Shown in pieces: positions 1 through 7,825 of a stretch of DNA of 64,000 nt. A program made the translations under genes and the position numbers. The notes beneath the pieces are model-generated. The model had not been told where the DNA came from. It was given only the letters and a program-made list of their open reading frames with translations, and searched no databases. This DNA comes from Labrys sp. KNU-23 (GTDB lineage: Bacteria > Pseudomonadota > Alphaproteobacteria > Rhizobiales > Labraceae), in assembly GCF_008330945.1 (NCBI RefSeq), contig NZ_CP043489.1, positions 1,612,001 to 1,676,000 on the forward strand, in the 5' to 3' direction. The number at the start of each line of letters is the position of its first letter. The stretch's first letter is position 1.

Positions 1-1076
1 GTGTCGCCACCTTGCTTGACGATGTTGAGGCGATACCCGGCACGCCCTTCCGGATCGATGCGGCCGCCGAAATCGCCATGAATGTATTTCTGCTCGGCGC
101 CATAGGTCCCGGTGATCACGCTGTTCAGGCGCTCGATCGTCGGCCGCTTGTAGACATAGTTGATCATGCCGGCCGGCGCGGCAGCCCCGTATAAGAAACC
201 CGAAAGGCCGGTGAGAACCTCGATGCGCTCCTTGTCCTCGAGGCTGGTCGCGTGGCTGAAGGAGTGCCGCAGGCCGTCCTCGGCCGTATCATAGGTGGTG
301 AACCCGCGCATGTTGACCATCGGCGACCATCCCGACCCCTGCGGTGTCTGAATGCGGGTCGTCGGACTGATCCGGAAGATATCGTCGGGAGACTGGGCCT
401 GGATGTTCTGTATGAGTTCGCGCGGCACGACGCTGACCGAAAAGGGCGTATCCTTGATGGACGTCTGTCCCAGCGGTCCCAGCGAGGATATGGTACTTGC
501 GCGGTAGCCATCCTTGGCCAGGCCGTCCTGCTGGATCGCCGCAGTGCCCTTGCTTTCAACGATGACGGGATCGAGGAGGATCGAGCCGTCCGCGCTTTCG
601 CTGCCCGCCGGCTCCGCCGACATTGCCAGCAGGGTGACGGCATTGCCGCCGGTAAACGAATAGCGAAGCCCCGAGTTCGCAAGAAGCCGTGCCAGCGCGG
701 CTTGAGTGGTCATGCTGCCGCTTACGCCCTGCGCACGCATGTTTGCCGCGATGGAGGTCTGGTAGGCGATCTGAATGCCGGACTGGTCTGCAAGCATGCG
801 CAGGGCTCGGCCCAGCGGCTGCCCGGGAATGTTGAAGCTGTGGGTGCCCACCGTCTGCGCGACAGCCGACGGCATCGGCAGGATCAGTGCTGGCACGGCG
901 ACATAAAACGCCGTGCTCACCAGCAGCCTCGTCGCCAAACGGCAAGACCCGCTTCGCCTTGCCCCCTTCTCCGCTTTACCCTGCACCACCGAGCCCCTCA
1001 CATATGTCCCTGGAAACAACCCTTGCGGGCTCCCGCGAAGGGAGTGGCGGCCTGATGCCTCAGCCCTTCGTGACAT
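1..1076 (-). CDS. TonB-dependent siderophore receptor with STN signalling domain (3' part outside window)
   Basis: Outer-membrane receptor for a ferric siderophore that also signals to the adjacent FecR/sigma pair. Reading the minus strand from ATG at 1076, a hydrophobic signal sequence ends near residue 73 (AVAQ). A secretin/TonB short N-terminal (STN) domain follows (about residues 75-150, including FNIPGQPLGRAL), then a TonB-box-like stretch (DPVIVESKG) and the start of the plug domain (DTPFSVSVVPRELI, MVNMRGF). The STN domain marks a transducing receptor, which fits its place just downstream of fecR. The reading frame is still open at base 1, so most of the beta barrel lies outside. A GTG at 1001 with AGGGA five bases upstream is an alternative start that still leaves a full signal peptide. 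Confidence 0.87.
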   Translation of the reverse strand, partial: MSRRAEASGRHSLRGSPQGLFPGTYVRGSVVQGKAEKGARRSGSCRLATRLLVSTAFYVAVPALILPMPSAVAQTVGTHSFNIPGQPLGRALRMLADQSGIQIAYQTSIAANMRAQGVSGSMTTQAALARLLANSGLRYSFTGGNAVTLLAMSAEPAGSESADGSILLDPVIVESKGTAAIQQDGLAKDGYRASTISSLGPLGQTSIKDTPFSVSVVPRELIQNIQAQSPDDIFRISPTTRIQTPQGSGWSPMVNMRGFTTYDTAEDGLRHSFSHATSLEDKERIEVLTGLSGFLYGAAAPAGMINYVYKRPTIERLNSVITGTYGAEQKYIHGDFGGRIDPEGRAGYRLNIVKQGGD

Positions 1077-1140
1077 TGACGCGCGAGAAGGCCGACCGCC
1101 TAAAGACGGTGCCGCGATTTTTTTCGAATGAAGGGGGACG

Positions 1141-2133
1141 TCAGGAAATCAAGAGCAGGACGCCGGGAATCCGGCGCACCGACAGGCCTTGAGTTTTTGC
1201 CAGCGCCTGGACGGCGGCAAACGCGTCCGCCGTCGAGAAGACCGCACTTACCGGAACGGCAGCATCGATGCCCGGCCGCATCACGATCCGCTCGGGGACA
1301 TAGCGGCCGAGTTCGGCCATTGCCCGAGAAAACGGCCGGCCCTCGAAAATGATGCGGCCTTTCCGCCATGCGAGCACTGCCTGGGCATCCGCGGACTGGG
1401 CCGGCCGCGGCGCTTCTCCACGCACATACAGGGTTTGTTCGTTCGCGGCCACCTCGACGCCCGTGACACCGGAATCGTCGGGTGCGGTCGGGCTGGCTGG
1501 ACCGGCAACGTCGACGCGCCCTTCGGCGGAGGTAACCGTTGCCACATCCTCCAATATCCCGACCGAGAAGCGGCCCGCTTTGGCGGTGCTGTTGCCGCCC
1601 AGCGCCGCCACCCGGAACACCGAGTTCCGATCCGGAGCGATTTTGAATTCGGCTTCGCCTTTTAGCAGCTCGACCAGTCTGAGGCCGGGCCGGTAGCCAA
1701 TGCTGACGGCACTATCCGTGTTGAGGGTGGCGACGGACCCGTCCGGCAAGGTGAACTCGCCCTGGTCGCCGACGGCCGTCGTGAAGTCGGCGCTCCACCA
1801 GACCTGCAGTCTTGGCACGGCCACGAGGCCGACGGCTGCGGCAGCCGCACCGCCGATGACAAAGCTGCGCCGCCCCATCAGAACATGGCGGTTCGGTCTG
1901 GCGGCAGCCGGCGGAGGCATGCCGGCCGACCCCGTATCGATGGCCTGTAGTTGCTGCCAGAACGAACGTTCGCGCTCGAAAGCCAGCTTGTGATCGGGAG
2001 ACTGGTCCCGCCAGGCCTTGAAGCGCTGCAGGTCGGCGTCGCTGACATTGCCGGAGGTCAGCCGCACGATCCAGTCACGTGCGTCCAGGCCGATGCGGCG
2101 TTCGATGTCCTTGCGTTGCTTGTGCTCGTCCAT
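1141..2133 (-). CDS. fecR: FecR-family transmembrane sigma-factor regulator
   Basis: Inner-membrane regulator that relays receptor occupancy to the FecI-type sigma factor. At 330 aa it has the usual FecR length. An N-terminal helical DUF4880-like sigma-binding region (residues 8-60, with LDARDWIVRLTSG and WRDQSPDHKLAFE) is followed by one transmembrane segment at about 91-107. That segment is preceded by RR at 88-89 (GRRSFVIGG), a Tat-like motif seen in many FecR proteins. The periplasmic FecR domain has the typical TLPDGSVATLNTDSAV motif. The C-terminal 60 residues (FEGRPFSRAMAELGRYV onward) resemble the STN-like domain that contacts the receptor. It lies between the sigma gene and the receptor gene on the same strand. 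Confidence 0.93.
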   Translation of the reverse strand: MDEHKQRKDIERRIGLDARDWIVRLTSGNVSDADLQRFKAWRDQSPDHKLAFERERSFWQQLQAIDTGSAGMPPPAAARPNRHVLMGRRSFVIGGAAAAAVGLVAVPRLQVWWSADFTTAVGDQGEFTLPDGSVATLNTDSAVSIGYRPGLRLVELLKGEAEFKIAPDRNSVFRVAALGGNSTAKAGRFSVGILEDVATVTSAEGRVDVAGPASPTAPDDSGVTGVEVAANEQTLYVRGEAPRPAQSADAQAVLAWRKGRIIFEGRPFSRAMAELGRYVPERIVMRPGIDAAVPVSAVFSTADAFAAVQALAKTQGLSVRRIPGVLLLIS

Positions 2134-2231
2134 GCGCTCGAAAGCCGGTGCGGATAGGGACTCAATTCGAGCTGTTCTAACCTATTGACGCGTGAACGCA
2201 CCCGTCACCTAAACATCATCCGGAAAATTTC

Positions 2232-2762
2232 TCAGTCGGAGAGTTCGCTGCGCAGATCGGCCAGGTGTTCCAGGGCCCGGCGGATATGATAATAAACGGC
2301 TTCGCTGGTGATGCCGTGCAACTCTGCGAGCTGGCGATGCGATATGCCGTCGATCCGGTTCATCAGGAAGATAGTGCGGGTTTTCTCCGGCAGTTCGTCC
2401 AGAGCCTTCCGGACTGCCTTCAGGTTTTCGCGGCCGATCAGCGCTCGCTCCGGCGAAACCAAATCGCAGTTTTCCCACAGGATCTCGGTGAGTTCGCCGT
2501 CGATTTCGTTGCGTCGACGCTGGTTGCGCAGATGGCTGGTGACGGCATGCTGCGCAACGCGCGTGATGAAGCCGGCCGGATTGTGGATCACGCTGTCTTC
2601 CACACCGGCGTTTTCCAGTTTCAGCCAAGTATCCTGCATCAAATCCTCGGCTGTCGCCGAGCAACCGGTTCGGGCCTTTGCCGCCGCCTGCAACCGCGGT
2701 CGCACCTTTGCAAAGGCACCGATCAGTTTTCCGAAAGACAGCCTGTCCACGCCAGCTCGCAT
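2232..2762 (-). CDS. fecI: ECF sigma factor, FecI (iron) type
   Basis: Extracytoplasmic-function sigma factor of the iron-uptake class, 176 aa from ATG 2762. Region 2 is seen in TAEDLMQDTWLKLENAG and NPAGFITRVAQHAVTSHLR; region 4 in LPEKTRTIFLMNRIDGISHRQLAELHGITSEAVYYHIRRALEHL. Both are close to FecI/PvdS-like proteins. It presumably directs transcription of the downstream receptor when FecR is activated. Near-cognate starts exist further upstream (TTG 2840), but family alignments usually begin close to the chosen ATG. An ICE/Irr-like palindrome lies 82 bases upstream. Confidence 0.92.
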   Translation of the reverse strand: MRAGVDRLSFGKLIGAFAKVRPRLQAAAKARTGCSATAEDLMQDTWLKLENAGVEDSVIHNPAGFITRVAQHAVTSHLRNQRRRNEIDGELTEILWENCDLVSPERALIGRENLKAVRKALDELPEKTRTIFLMNRIDGISHRQLAELHGITSEAVYYHIRRALEHLADLRSELSD

Positions 2763-2843
2763 CAATGAGAAAAACCAACAACGCTCCCGAAACTGGAACG
2801 TCCCCAACCTAAAGGATGATGAAAAACCCTGCAATAGCAATGA

Positions 2844-2860
2844 TTTAGAGAGTTTCTAAC
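2844..2860. promoter_or_regulatory. ICE/Irr-box-like palindrome upstream of fecI
   Basis: TTTAGAGAGTTTCTAAC matches the rhizobial iron-control element pattern TTTAGAAnnnTTCTAAA at all but two of the fixed positions (the site is palindromic, so either strand can be compared). Irr/RirA-type regulators in this order bind such sites. The position, 82 bases upstream of the fecI ATG, suits iron control of the sigma/FecR/receptor unit. Site function is inferred. Confidence 0.5.
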
Positions 2861-3105
2861 TTGGGGAAGTCTCACATTGCAACCATTCGGCGGATTGGCT
2901 GCAGTAAAGACGGCATAGGGCGTTCAATCGGCACGCCGATGGAGCCGGACAGACCCGTTTGTCGATCTCCGTGTGCCCCACGTCACACGCCTATCAACGC
3001 CCCTCTGCCTCGCCCTTTAAACTTGCGCCGATTTCCCCTATCTGGTTGCTCAATATTCAAAACGTTTTGCGGTTTGGCGCAGTCGCCAAGACTTGCAAAG
3101 GCGCT

Positions 3106-3130
3106 CAAGCCAATCCGTTGGATTGGCTTG
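3106..3130. repeat. Perfect 11-bp inverted repeat, palindromic repeat family E
   Basis: CAAGCCAATCC, three bases, GGATTGGCTTG. The same core (GCCAATCC/GGATTGGC) recurs at 35404-35423, so this is a dispersed palindromic element rather than a gene-specific operator. It lies 80 bases upstream of the first gene of the AAA cassette. Confidence 0.65.
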
Positions 3131-3209
3131 GAAACAACGAACCCGGAGCAGACAAGCGTTCGGCATGAACGCCGCTCGCTCCGGGGTGGCCAACCCAGGG
3201 GAGAGCCGC

Positions 3210-4289
3210 ATGGCCGAGTTTGACGCCGCGATCAAAGCCGCCGAATCCGAGATCAAGGCAGCCCAAGCCAAGATTTCCGAGGTCAGCTCGAAAATCGAGC
3301 GTGCCCAATCCAAGATGGAGCAGGGCGAGGACATCTCCATCGATATCCAGAACGCCACGCTCGACGACGTTCATGCCCATTCCAACGCCATGAACGCCAA
3401 CATCGCCGAGCTGATCATGGGCCTCGACGACGTCACCGCCGGCTTCTCCAAGGAATTCGACGCCATGCGCGAGAAGTCCGGCTGGGAGAGCTTCGTGGGC
3501 ATGTTCTCCTCGGCCAAGTCGGACTCCATGCGCGAGGAGCGCCTGCGCGCCGCCTCCATCGACGACAAGCTGCAGGACCTGATCTCCAAGTCCGACATCA
3601 TCGTCAACCTGCTGCAGAGCCAGCTCGGCGTGCTCAACGACCACAAGAGCCGGGTCGAGAAGAACCTGACCGGTACCCTCACCGACCGCGAGAACACCGT
3701 GGCCGAGCTCGAGAAGATCCGGGCCGAGGTGCTGGCGATGGACCCCCGGATCATCGACCTCGAGAACAAGATCTCGATGGAGCAGGATGCCGCCGCCCGC
3801 ACACGCCTGGAGAGCGAGCTCGCCCAGACCAATGCCGTCTACAACGAGCTGGTGCAGCAGGAGCAGGTCAAGGTCGCCCAGTCGCAGACGCTGGAGCGCT
3901 ATATCGAGCAGGGCAAGACCTGGGTCGACAGCCTGCAGAACCAGGCCGCCACGCAGATGGTGCTGATCAACAAGCTGCAGACCGACACCAAGCAGCGCGT
4001 GGTGCTCTATGACGCGCTCACCAAGTCGCTCAAGACAGCTCAGCAGCAGGACGTCGCCCACCGCATCAACGAGATCGGCGTCAAGACTGACCAGGAGGCC
4101 CAGGCCGCCATGGCCGCCATCGGCTCGGCCACCAACCAGCGCATGGCCGAGATGATGGAAAAGCACGAGGACCATATGGTCTTCGCCCGCAAGGTCCTGG
4201 AGGAAAAGGCCAAATCCGACGAGCGCTTCGCCCGCCGCTTTGCCAAGATCGTCGAGAAGCACGACAAGAACCTTTATGGCGGTGCGTGA
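3210..4289 (+). CDS. Coiled-coil protein, first gene of the AAA cassette (unknown function)
   Basis: No family recognised with confidence. The 359-aa product is soluble, with no signal peptide or membrane segment, and is almost wholly alpha-helical coiled coil. It opens with heptad-rich MAEFDAAIKAAESEIKAAQA and continues with Lys/Glu/Gln-rich helices (VAELEKIRAEVLAMDPRI, ENKISMEQDAAARTRLESEL), ending in a charged tail (FARRFAKIVEKHDKN). The overall look is distantly like TelA/KlaA 'toxic anion resistance' proteins, but I see no diagnostic motif. The start is ATG 3210, with GGGGAG about seven bases upstream. It heads a five-gene plus-strand cassette and may be the scaffold or substrate of the AAA+ ATPase encoded two genes later (inference). 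Confidence 0.85.
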   Translation: MAEFDAAIKAAESEIKAAQAKISEVSSKIERAQSKMEQGEDISIDIQNATLDDVHAHSNAMNANIAELIMGLDDVTAGFSKEFDAMREKSGWESFVGMFSSAKSDSMREERLRAASIDDKLQDLISKSDIIVNLLQSQLGVLNDHKSRVEKNLTGTLTDRENTVAELEKIRAEVLAMDPRIIDLENKISMEQDAAARTRLESELAQTNAVYNELVQQEQVKVAQSQTLERYIEQGKTWVDSLQNQAATQMVLINKLQTDTKQRVVLYDALTKSLKTAQQQDVAHRINEIGVKTDQEAQAAMAAIGSATNQRMAEMMEKHEDHMVFARKVLEEKAKSDERFARRFAKIVEKHDKNLYGGA

Positions 4290-4334
4290 GGGCTCTCATG
4301 GGTATCCGATGCCGATGAAGCCGCGACGCCAGCC

Positions 4335-4480
4335 ACCCCCCTCGCCCCGCTTGCGGGGAGAGGGTAAGGGTGAGGGGCAGCGCAATCGATCCAGCCGGCG
4401 TGCAGACCCCGCAATCCCTTTCCTCGGTCGAGACGCCCCTCACCTCTATCCTCTCCCCGCAGGCGGGGCGAGGGGACCTC
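4335..4480. repeat. Palindromic intergenic repeat, family A (two inverted GC hairpins)
   Basis: Two hairpins in opposite orientation fill this gap: CCCCGC/GCGGGG at 4345-4358 with GAGGGTAAGGGTGAGGGG after it, and CCCCGC/GCGGGG at 4455-4468 preceded by CCCCTCACCTCTATCC. The outer parts are complementary, so the whole 146 bases could fold as one long stem. Related copies occur at 5710-5842 and around 19151-19681. Confidence 0.75.
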
Positions 4481-4541
4481 GATGTCGTGCAGAGACCTAT
4501 CGCGTTCCATCTCGCCCAACCGTTCTCATCCGAGGCCGCCC

Positions 4542-5684
4542 TTGAACCCTCCCGGTAACGACCACGTCACCTTGCCGGATCCCCAGGCGATGCGGCGCTA
4601 TTTCGGCAAGTTCTCCCGCATCATCCGCCATTTGCGCGAGGTCACCGGCCAGACCGGTCTGGCCAACGACACCAAATATGGCGGCAGTGAATTCGGCAGG
4701 ATCCAGCTCGACCTGATCGAGAACTATCTCCAGCGCCTGGCCAAGTCCTTCACCGCCCTCAGCCTCAAGCACCTGATGTCGGGTCGGGTTTCCTCGCTGC
4801 CGCTCACCTTGGCGATCGACCGCTCGGAGAGCGGCTTTCCGGTGTTCCAGGAAATCATGACGATGGCGAACGACCTCGTGCAGGTCGACCGCCACCTCGC
4901 CAACCAGCCCGACCAGGCCCGGCTGAAGGAGGAGATGATCGCCCATATCCTCTCCGAGCGGGCCAGGCCCACCAGCCTGCAATATGCGCTGAGCCAGCGC
5001 ATCTATTACGAGACGCTGAAATCACGCGGCCTGTTCTTCGCCCAGAACCATCCGCAATTCGTGCTCCTGTCCGATGCCAAGGCGCAGCGCCGGCGCTATC
5101 TCCTGCACTGGGCCGTCTATGACAGTGCCCTCAGCCTGCCGGTGATCTATCTCCTGGTGGTCGAGGATACCGGCCACGTCATCCTGAACGAGGACCAGAT
5201 GCGTTGGCCGCAGGTGCAGTCCCACCTGATGGCGCAGTCTCTCTCCAGCCTCAAGCTCCTCACCATCGCCCGCGGCTTCGACGTCGATTTCGACAATCTG
5301 CACCCCAAGCTCTTGAGGCGCATCCATGTCGGGCCGATGTATTCGCATGCCTTCACCGAACAGACCGGCCCCTTGCGCGAAATCCTCGCCGAGGTCTCGC
5401 GCACCGAGGAGAGCGACTGGGCCCTGGCCTGGACCATCGAGACCCTGGTCTCGGCCCGCAGCGAAAGGGTGCCCGCGGGCCTGTTGTCCACGGTGGAACG
5501 CGAGATCTTCGACCTCGACCAGTATCAGCCTGCTGCCGCCGAGGCCGGCGTGACCAGGCTCGAACGCTCGCTCATCCTGCCCGTATTGCCCTATCAGGTT
5601 CTCGTCGACCGCGACCCGCCCGGCTTCCGGGACGTCCGCAAATATGTGGTGGGCGAGGACGGCTCCCTGCTGACGGGGTTGTAA
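4542..5684 (+). CDS. Conserved protein of unknown function, second gene of the AAA cassette
   Basis: 380 aa, no family recognised. No signal peptide or membrane span is visible; the protein looks largely helical with a mixed central part (YLLHWAVYDSALSLPVIYLLVVEDTGHVIL). The start is taken as TTG 4542 because GAGG lies six bases upstream; the ATG at 4482 would begin inside the preceding repeat. The product ends near VRKYVVGEDGSLLTGL. Its position between the coiled-coil gene and the AAA+ gene on the same strand suggests a common complex, but nothing in the sequence shows an enzymatic motif. Confidence 0.82.
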   Translation: MNPPGNDHVTLPDPQAMRRYFGKFSRIIRHLREVTGQTGLANDTKYGGSEFGRIQLDLIENYLQRLAKSFTALSLKHLMSGRVSSLPLTLAIDRSESGFPVFQEIMTMANDLVQVDRHLANQPDQARLKEEMIAHILSERARPTSLQYALSQRIYYETLKSRGLFFAQNHPQFVLLSDAKAQRRRYLLHWAVYDSALSLPVIYLLVVEDTGHVILNEDQMRWPQVQSHLMAQSLSSLKLLTIARGFDVDFDNLHPKLLRRIHVGPMYSHAFTEQTGPLREILAEVSRTEESDWALAWTIETLVSARSERVPAGLLSTVEREIFDLDQYQPAAAEAGVTRLERSLILPVLPYQVLVDRDPPGFRDVRKYVVGEDGSLLTGL

Positions 5685-5709
5685 AGGATGGTTGGCGCCA
5701 CGCCAAAAG

Positions 5710-5842
5710 CCTTCTCCCTTTGCGGGAGAAGGTGGCCCAAAGGGGCGGAGGAGGGGAAATCCTCGGAGTTTGCCAAGGTCTCGCCAACACCCCTCATCCG
5801 ACCTCGCTGCGCTCGGCCACCTTCTCCCGCAGGGGGAGAAGG
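5710..5842. repeat. Palindromic intergenic repeat, family A
   Basis: Two perfect hairpins with identical 9-base arms: CCTTCTCCC/GGGAGAAGG at 5710-5732 and again at 5820-5842. They are separated by GGGGCGGAGGAGGGG and its near-complement ACCCCTCATCCG. It occupies nearly the whole gap between the second and third cassette genes, so it is probably transcribed with them. Confidence 0.8.
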
Positions 5843-5872
5843 CTCATCGCGCCTTTTTCTGAAGGGATCATC

Positions 5873-7825
5873 ATGACCGCTTCCCTCAACCTGATGGAAA
5901 TCCGCGAGGCGGCGATCCGCGCGCAGTATCCCCAGGCCCTGGCCCTGATGGAGGGCTTCGACCATGCCCCGCGCATTGCCAAGGCACGGCCCGCATCGAC
6001 GGGCACCGCGCCGGCCGAACGCTCCCCCGGCATCCCGACCGCGACCGGCCGGCTGTTCCGCGCCACCACGCCGGGCCTGACCGCGCGTTCCAGCGCGGCG
6101 CAGGACGGCGTCCACCTGATCGCGCGTATCAGCCAGGCCGACCCCGGCGAAGCCTTGATGAGCCCGGCCCAGGCCAGTGTGCTGCAGGCTTTGCGCCGGG
6201 CGCTGGCCACCGCCATGGCCGTCGGTGAGCTCTATGAGGAGCGCACCGCCCTCGGCCAGCTCAAGCGCGACAATCGCGAGGGCCGCCTCGATCCTTCCAG
6301 GCGCGCCGAATTTGCCGAACTGCTCGCGGCGGCCTCGCTGATCAGCCTGCATGTCATCGCCAACATGCTTTCCTTCCTGCTCGCCGCGCAGGCAAGCGAG
6401 GGCCAGGCGGAGATCGGCGAACTCGAGGAGATCCTCACCGACAATCCTTCCCTCGCCCTGCAGGGCGCCTTGTGGGAGCTCGATGCCATCCTCAGCAGGA
6501 CGGATGGCAGCCTCAAGCTGGTGCCGACACTGACGGCCTGGTGCGAGCGGCTGATGGAGGCGGTCGCCATGCGCGCCGGCACCGCGCCGCGCCTAGAGGC
6601 CTTCACCAGCGCCGCCTATCGCGTCGAGGCGGACGATTTCCAGATCAACGGCTTTGCCCCCTCCACGCACAAGCGCTCCACGGCGCTGACCATGGCCTTC
6701 AAGAAGCCGACCGAGGTGGTCGGCAACCACATCGCCAAATACCAGTCGATGAAGCTGGCCAAGATGCTGATGGCCTATGATTTCGACAGGCGGCTCAACC
6801 CCTTCGCCGAACTCGGCGGCTTCATCTTCACCTTCATGGGCGACGGTAAGCCCGGCACCGGCAAGACCACGCTGATCCAGATGATGGCCGGCCTGCTCAA
6901 TGATTACTGCGCCAATGCCGGCTATCCCTTCCGCTATGCCAACCTCTCCACCGAGAGCATCGATTCCTACCAGGGCAAGTCGGCCCAGAACGCCAAGGCC
7001 TTCATCCGCGAGATCATCGACCCCGCCGTGATCGGCTTCGGCACCATCGACGACATCGACCAGCTCGCCGGCAAACGCGGCGACCGGCAATCCTCCTCCG
7101 GCCAGCTCGAGATCACGGCCGTGCTGATGGAGAGCTTTGCCGGCGCCAATACCGTGGTGCGCGGCAATTGCACCTTCGGCATGTTCTCCAACTTCCCGGA
7201 GAATGTCGACGACGCCCTGCGCCAGCGCGCCGGCGCCCGCTTCCTGGTGGACGGCCCGCAAAGCAAGGAGGACTATATCGACCTGCTCTCCTTGCTGCTC
7301 GGCAAGCGCCACCAGATCCCGCTCGGGGAGCACGATCTCTTCGCCGCCCAGGAGATCAAGAAGGCGGTCGCCGCTTCCTATGACGCGCATTCGCGCCCGC
7401 AGGAGGAGGCCCTGAAAAAGGTGTTCGACAGCGTGCAGGGCAAGATCGGGGCGCTCGATACCGTCGCCAGGCTCGGCGCCTATCTCAAGGCGATCCAGGA
7501 GGCCGACGAGCGTTTCACCGGCCGTGCCATCAAGAACATCACCGACGCCATCAAGGTCAGGGCAATGGATTTCGAGCTGCCGGACGAATGGATGGAAAAG
7601 CCCGAGCTGTTCCTGACCAAGGACTATGCCAGCAAGCTTGCGATGATCTCCGAACTCGCCAGGCCCATCACGGTCGAGATGGTGATCCAGGAGATCAACC
7701 GCTACGCCGATTCAGAATTCCGCTATGCCGACAAGTCGGACGAGGCGGCCATCGACAATGCGGTGCGCGACATGGGCCGCATGGAGGAAGCCAAGAAACG
7801 CTATCTGGAGCAGCGCGGGGCATGA
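5873..7825 (+). CDS. AAA+ ATPase, classic-AAA type, core of the five-gene cassette
   Basis: Probable ATP-driven remodelling protein, 650 aa. The first ~300 residues are a helical N domain with no recognised family. The ATPase core follows: Walker A GDGKPGTGKTT at 323-333 (Lys331), an aromatic loop SYQGKSAQN resembling the pore-loop region of classic AAA proteins, Walker B GFGTIDDIDQL (Asp393, Asp394), and a second-region-of-homology pattern RQRAGAR (Arg450, Arg452, Arg456) as arginine-finger candidates. A long helical C-terminal part ends MEEAKKRYLEQRGA. The start is ATG 5873, with GAAGGG six bases upstream. The stop overlaps the next start (ATGA at 7822-7825), indicating translational coupling. 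Substrate unknown; a disassembly or unfolding role is inferred from the fold only. Confidence 0.9.
   Translation: MTASLNLMEIREAAIRAQYPQALALMEGFDHAPRIAKARPASTGTAPAERSPGIPTATGRLFRATTPGLTARSSAAQDGVHLIARISQADPGEALMSPAQASVLQALRRALATAMAVGELYEERTALGQLKRDNREGRLDPSRRAEFAELLAAASLISLHVIANMLSFLLAAQASEGQAEIGELEEILTDNPSLALQGALWELDAILSRTDGSLKLVPTLTAWCERLMEAVAMRAGTAPRLEAFTSAAYRVEADDFQINGFAPSTHKRSTALTMAFKKPTEVVGNHIAKYQSMKLAKMLMAYDFDRRLNPFAELGGFIFTFMGDGKPGTGKTTLIQMMAGLLNDYCANAGYPFRYANLSTESIDSYQGKSAQNAKAFIREIIDPAVIGFGTIDDIDQLAGKRGDRQSSSGQLEITAVLMESFAGANTVVRGNCTFGMFSNFPENVDDALRQRAGARFLVDGPQSKEDYIDLLSLLLGKRHQIPLGEHDLFAAQEIKKAVAASYDAHSRPQEEALKKVFDSVQGKIGALDTVARLGAYLKAIQEADERFTGRAIKNITDAIKVRAMDFELPDEWMEKPELFLTKDYASKLAMISELARPITVEMVIQEINRYADSEFRYADKSDEAAIDNAVRDMGRMEEAKKRYLEQRGA

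Larger units (their letters stand above)
2763..3209. promoter_or_regulatory. Divergent intergenic region between fecI and the AAA cassette
   Basis: This 447-base gap carries no supported gene. It holds the promoter side of the fecI unit (leftward) and of the five-gene AAA cassette (rightward). Two structures are visible: an ICE/Irr-like palindrome at 2844-2860 and a perfect 11-bp inverted repeat at 3106-3130. I could not assign -35/-10 hexamers with confidence. Confidence 0.6.
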
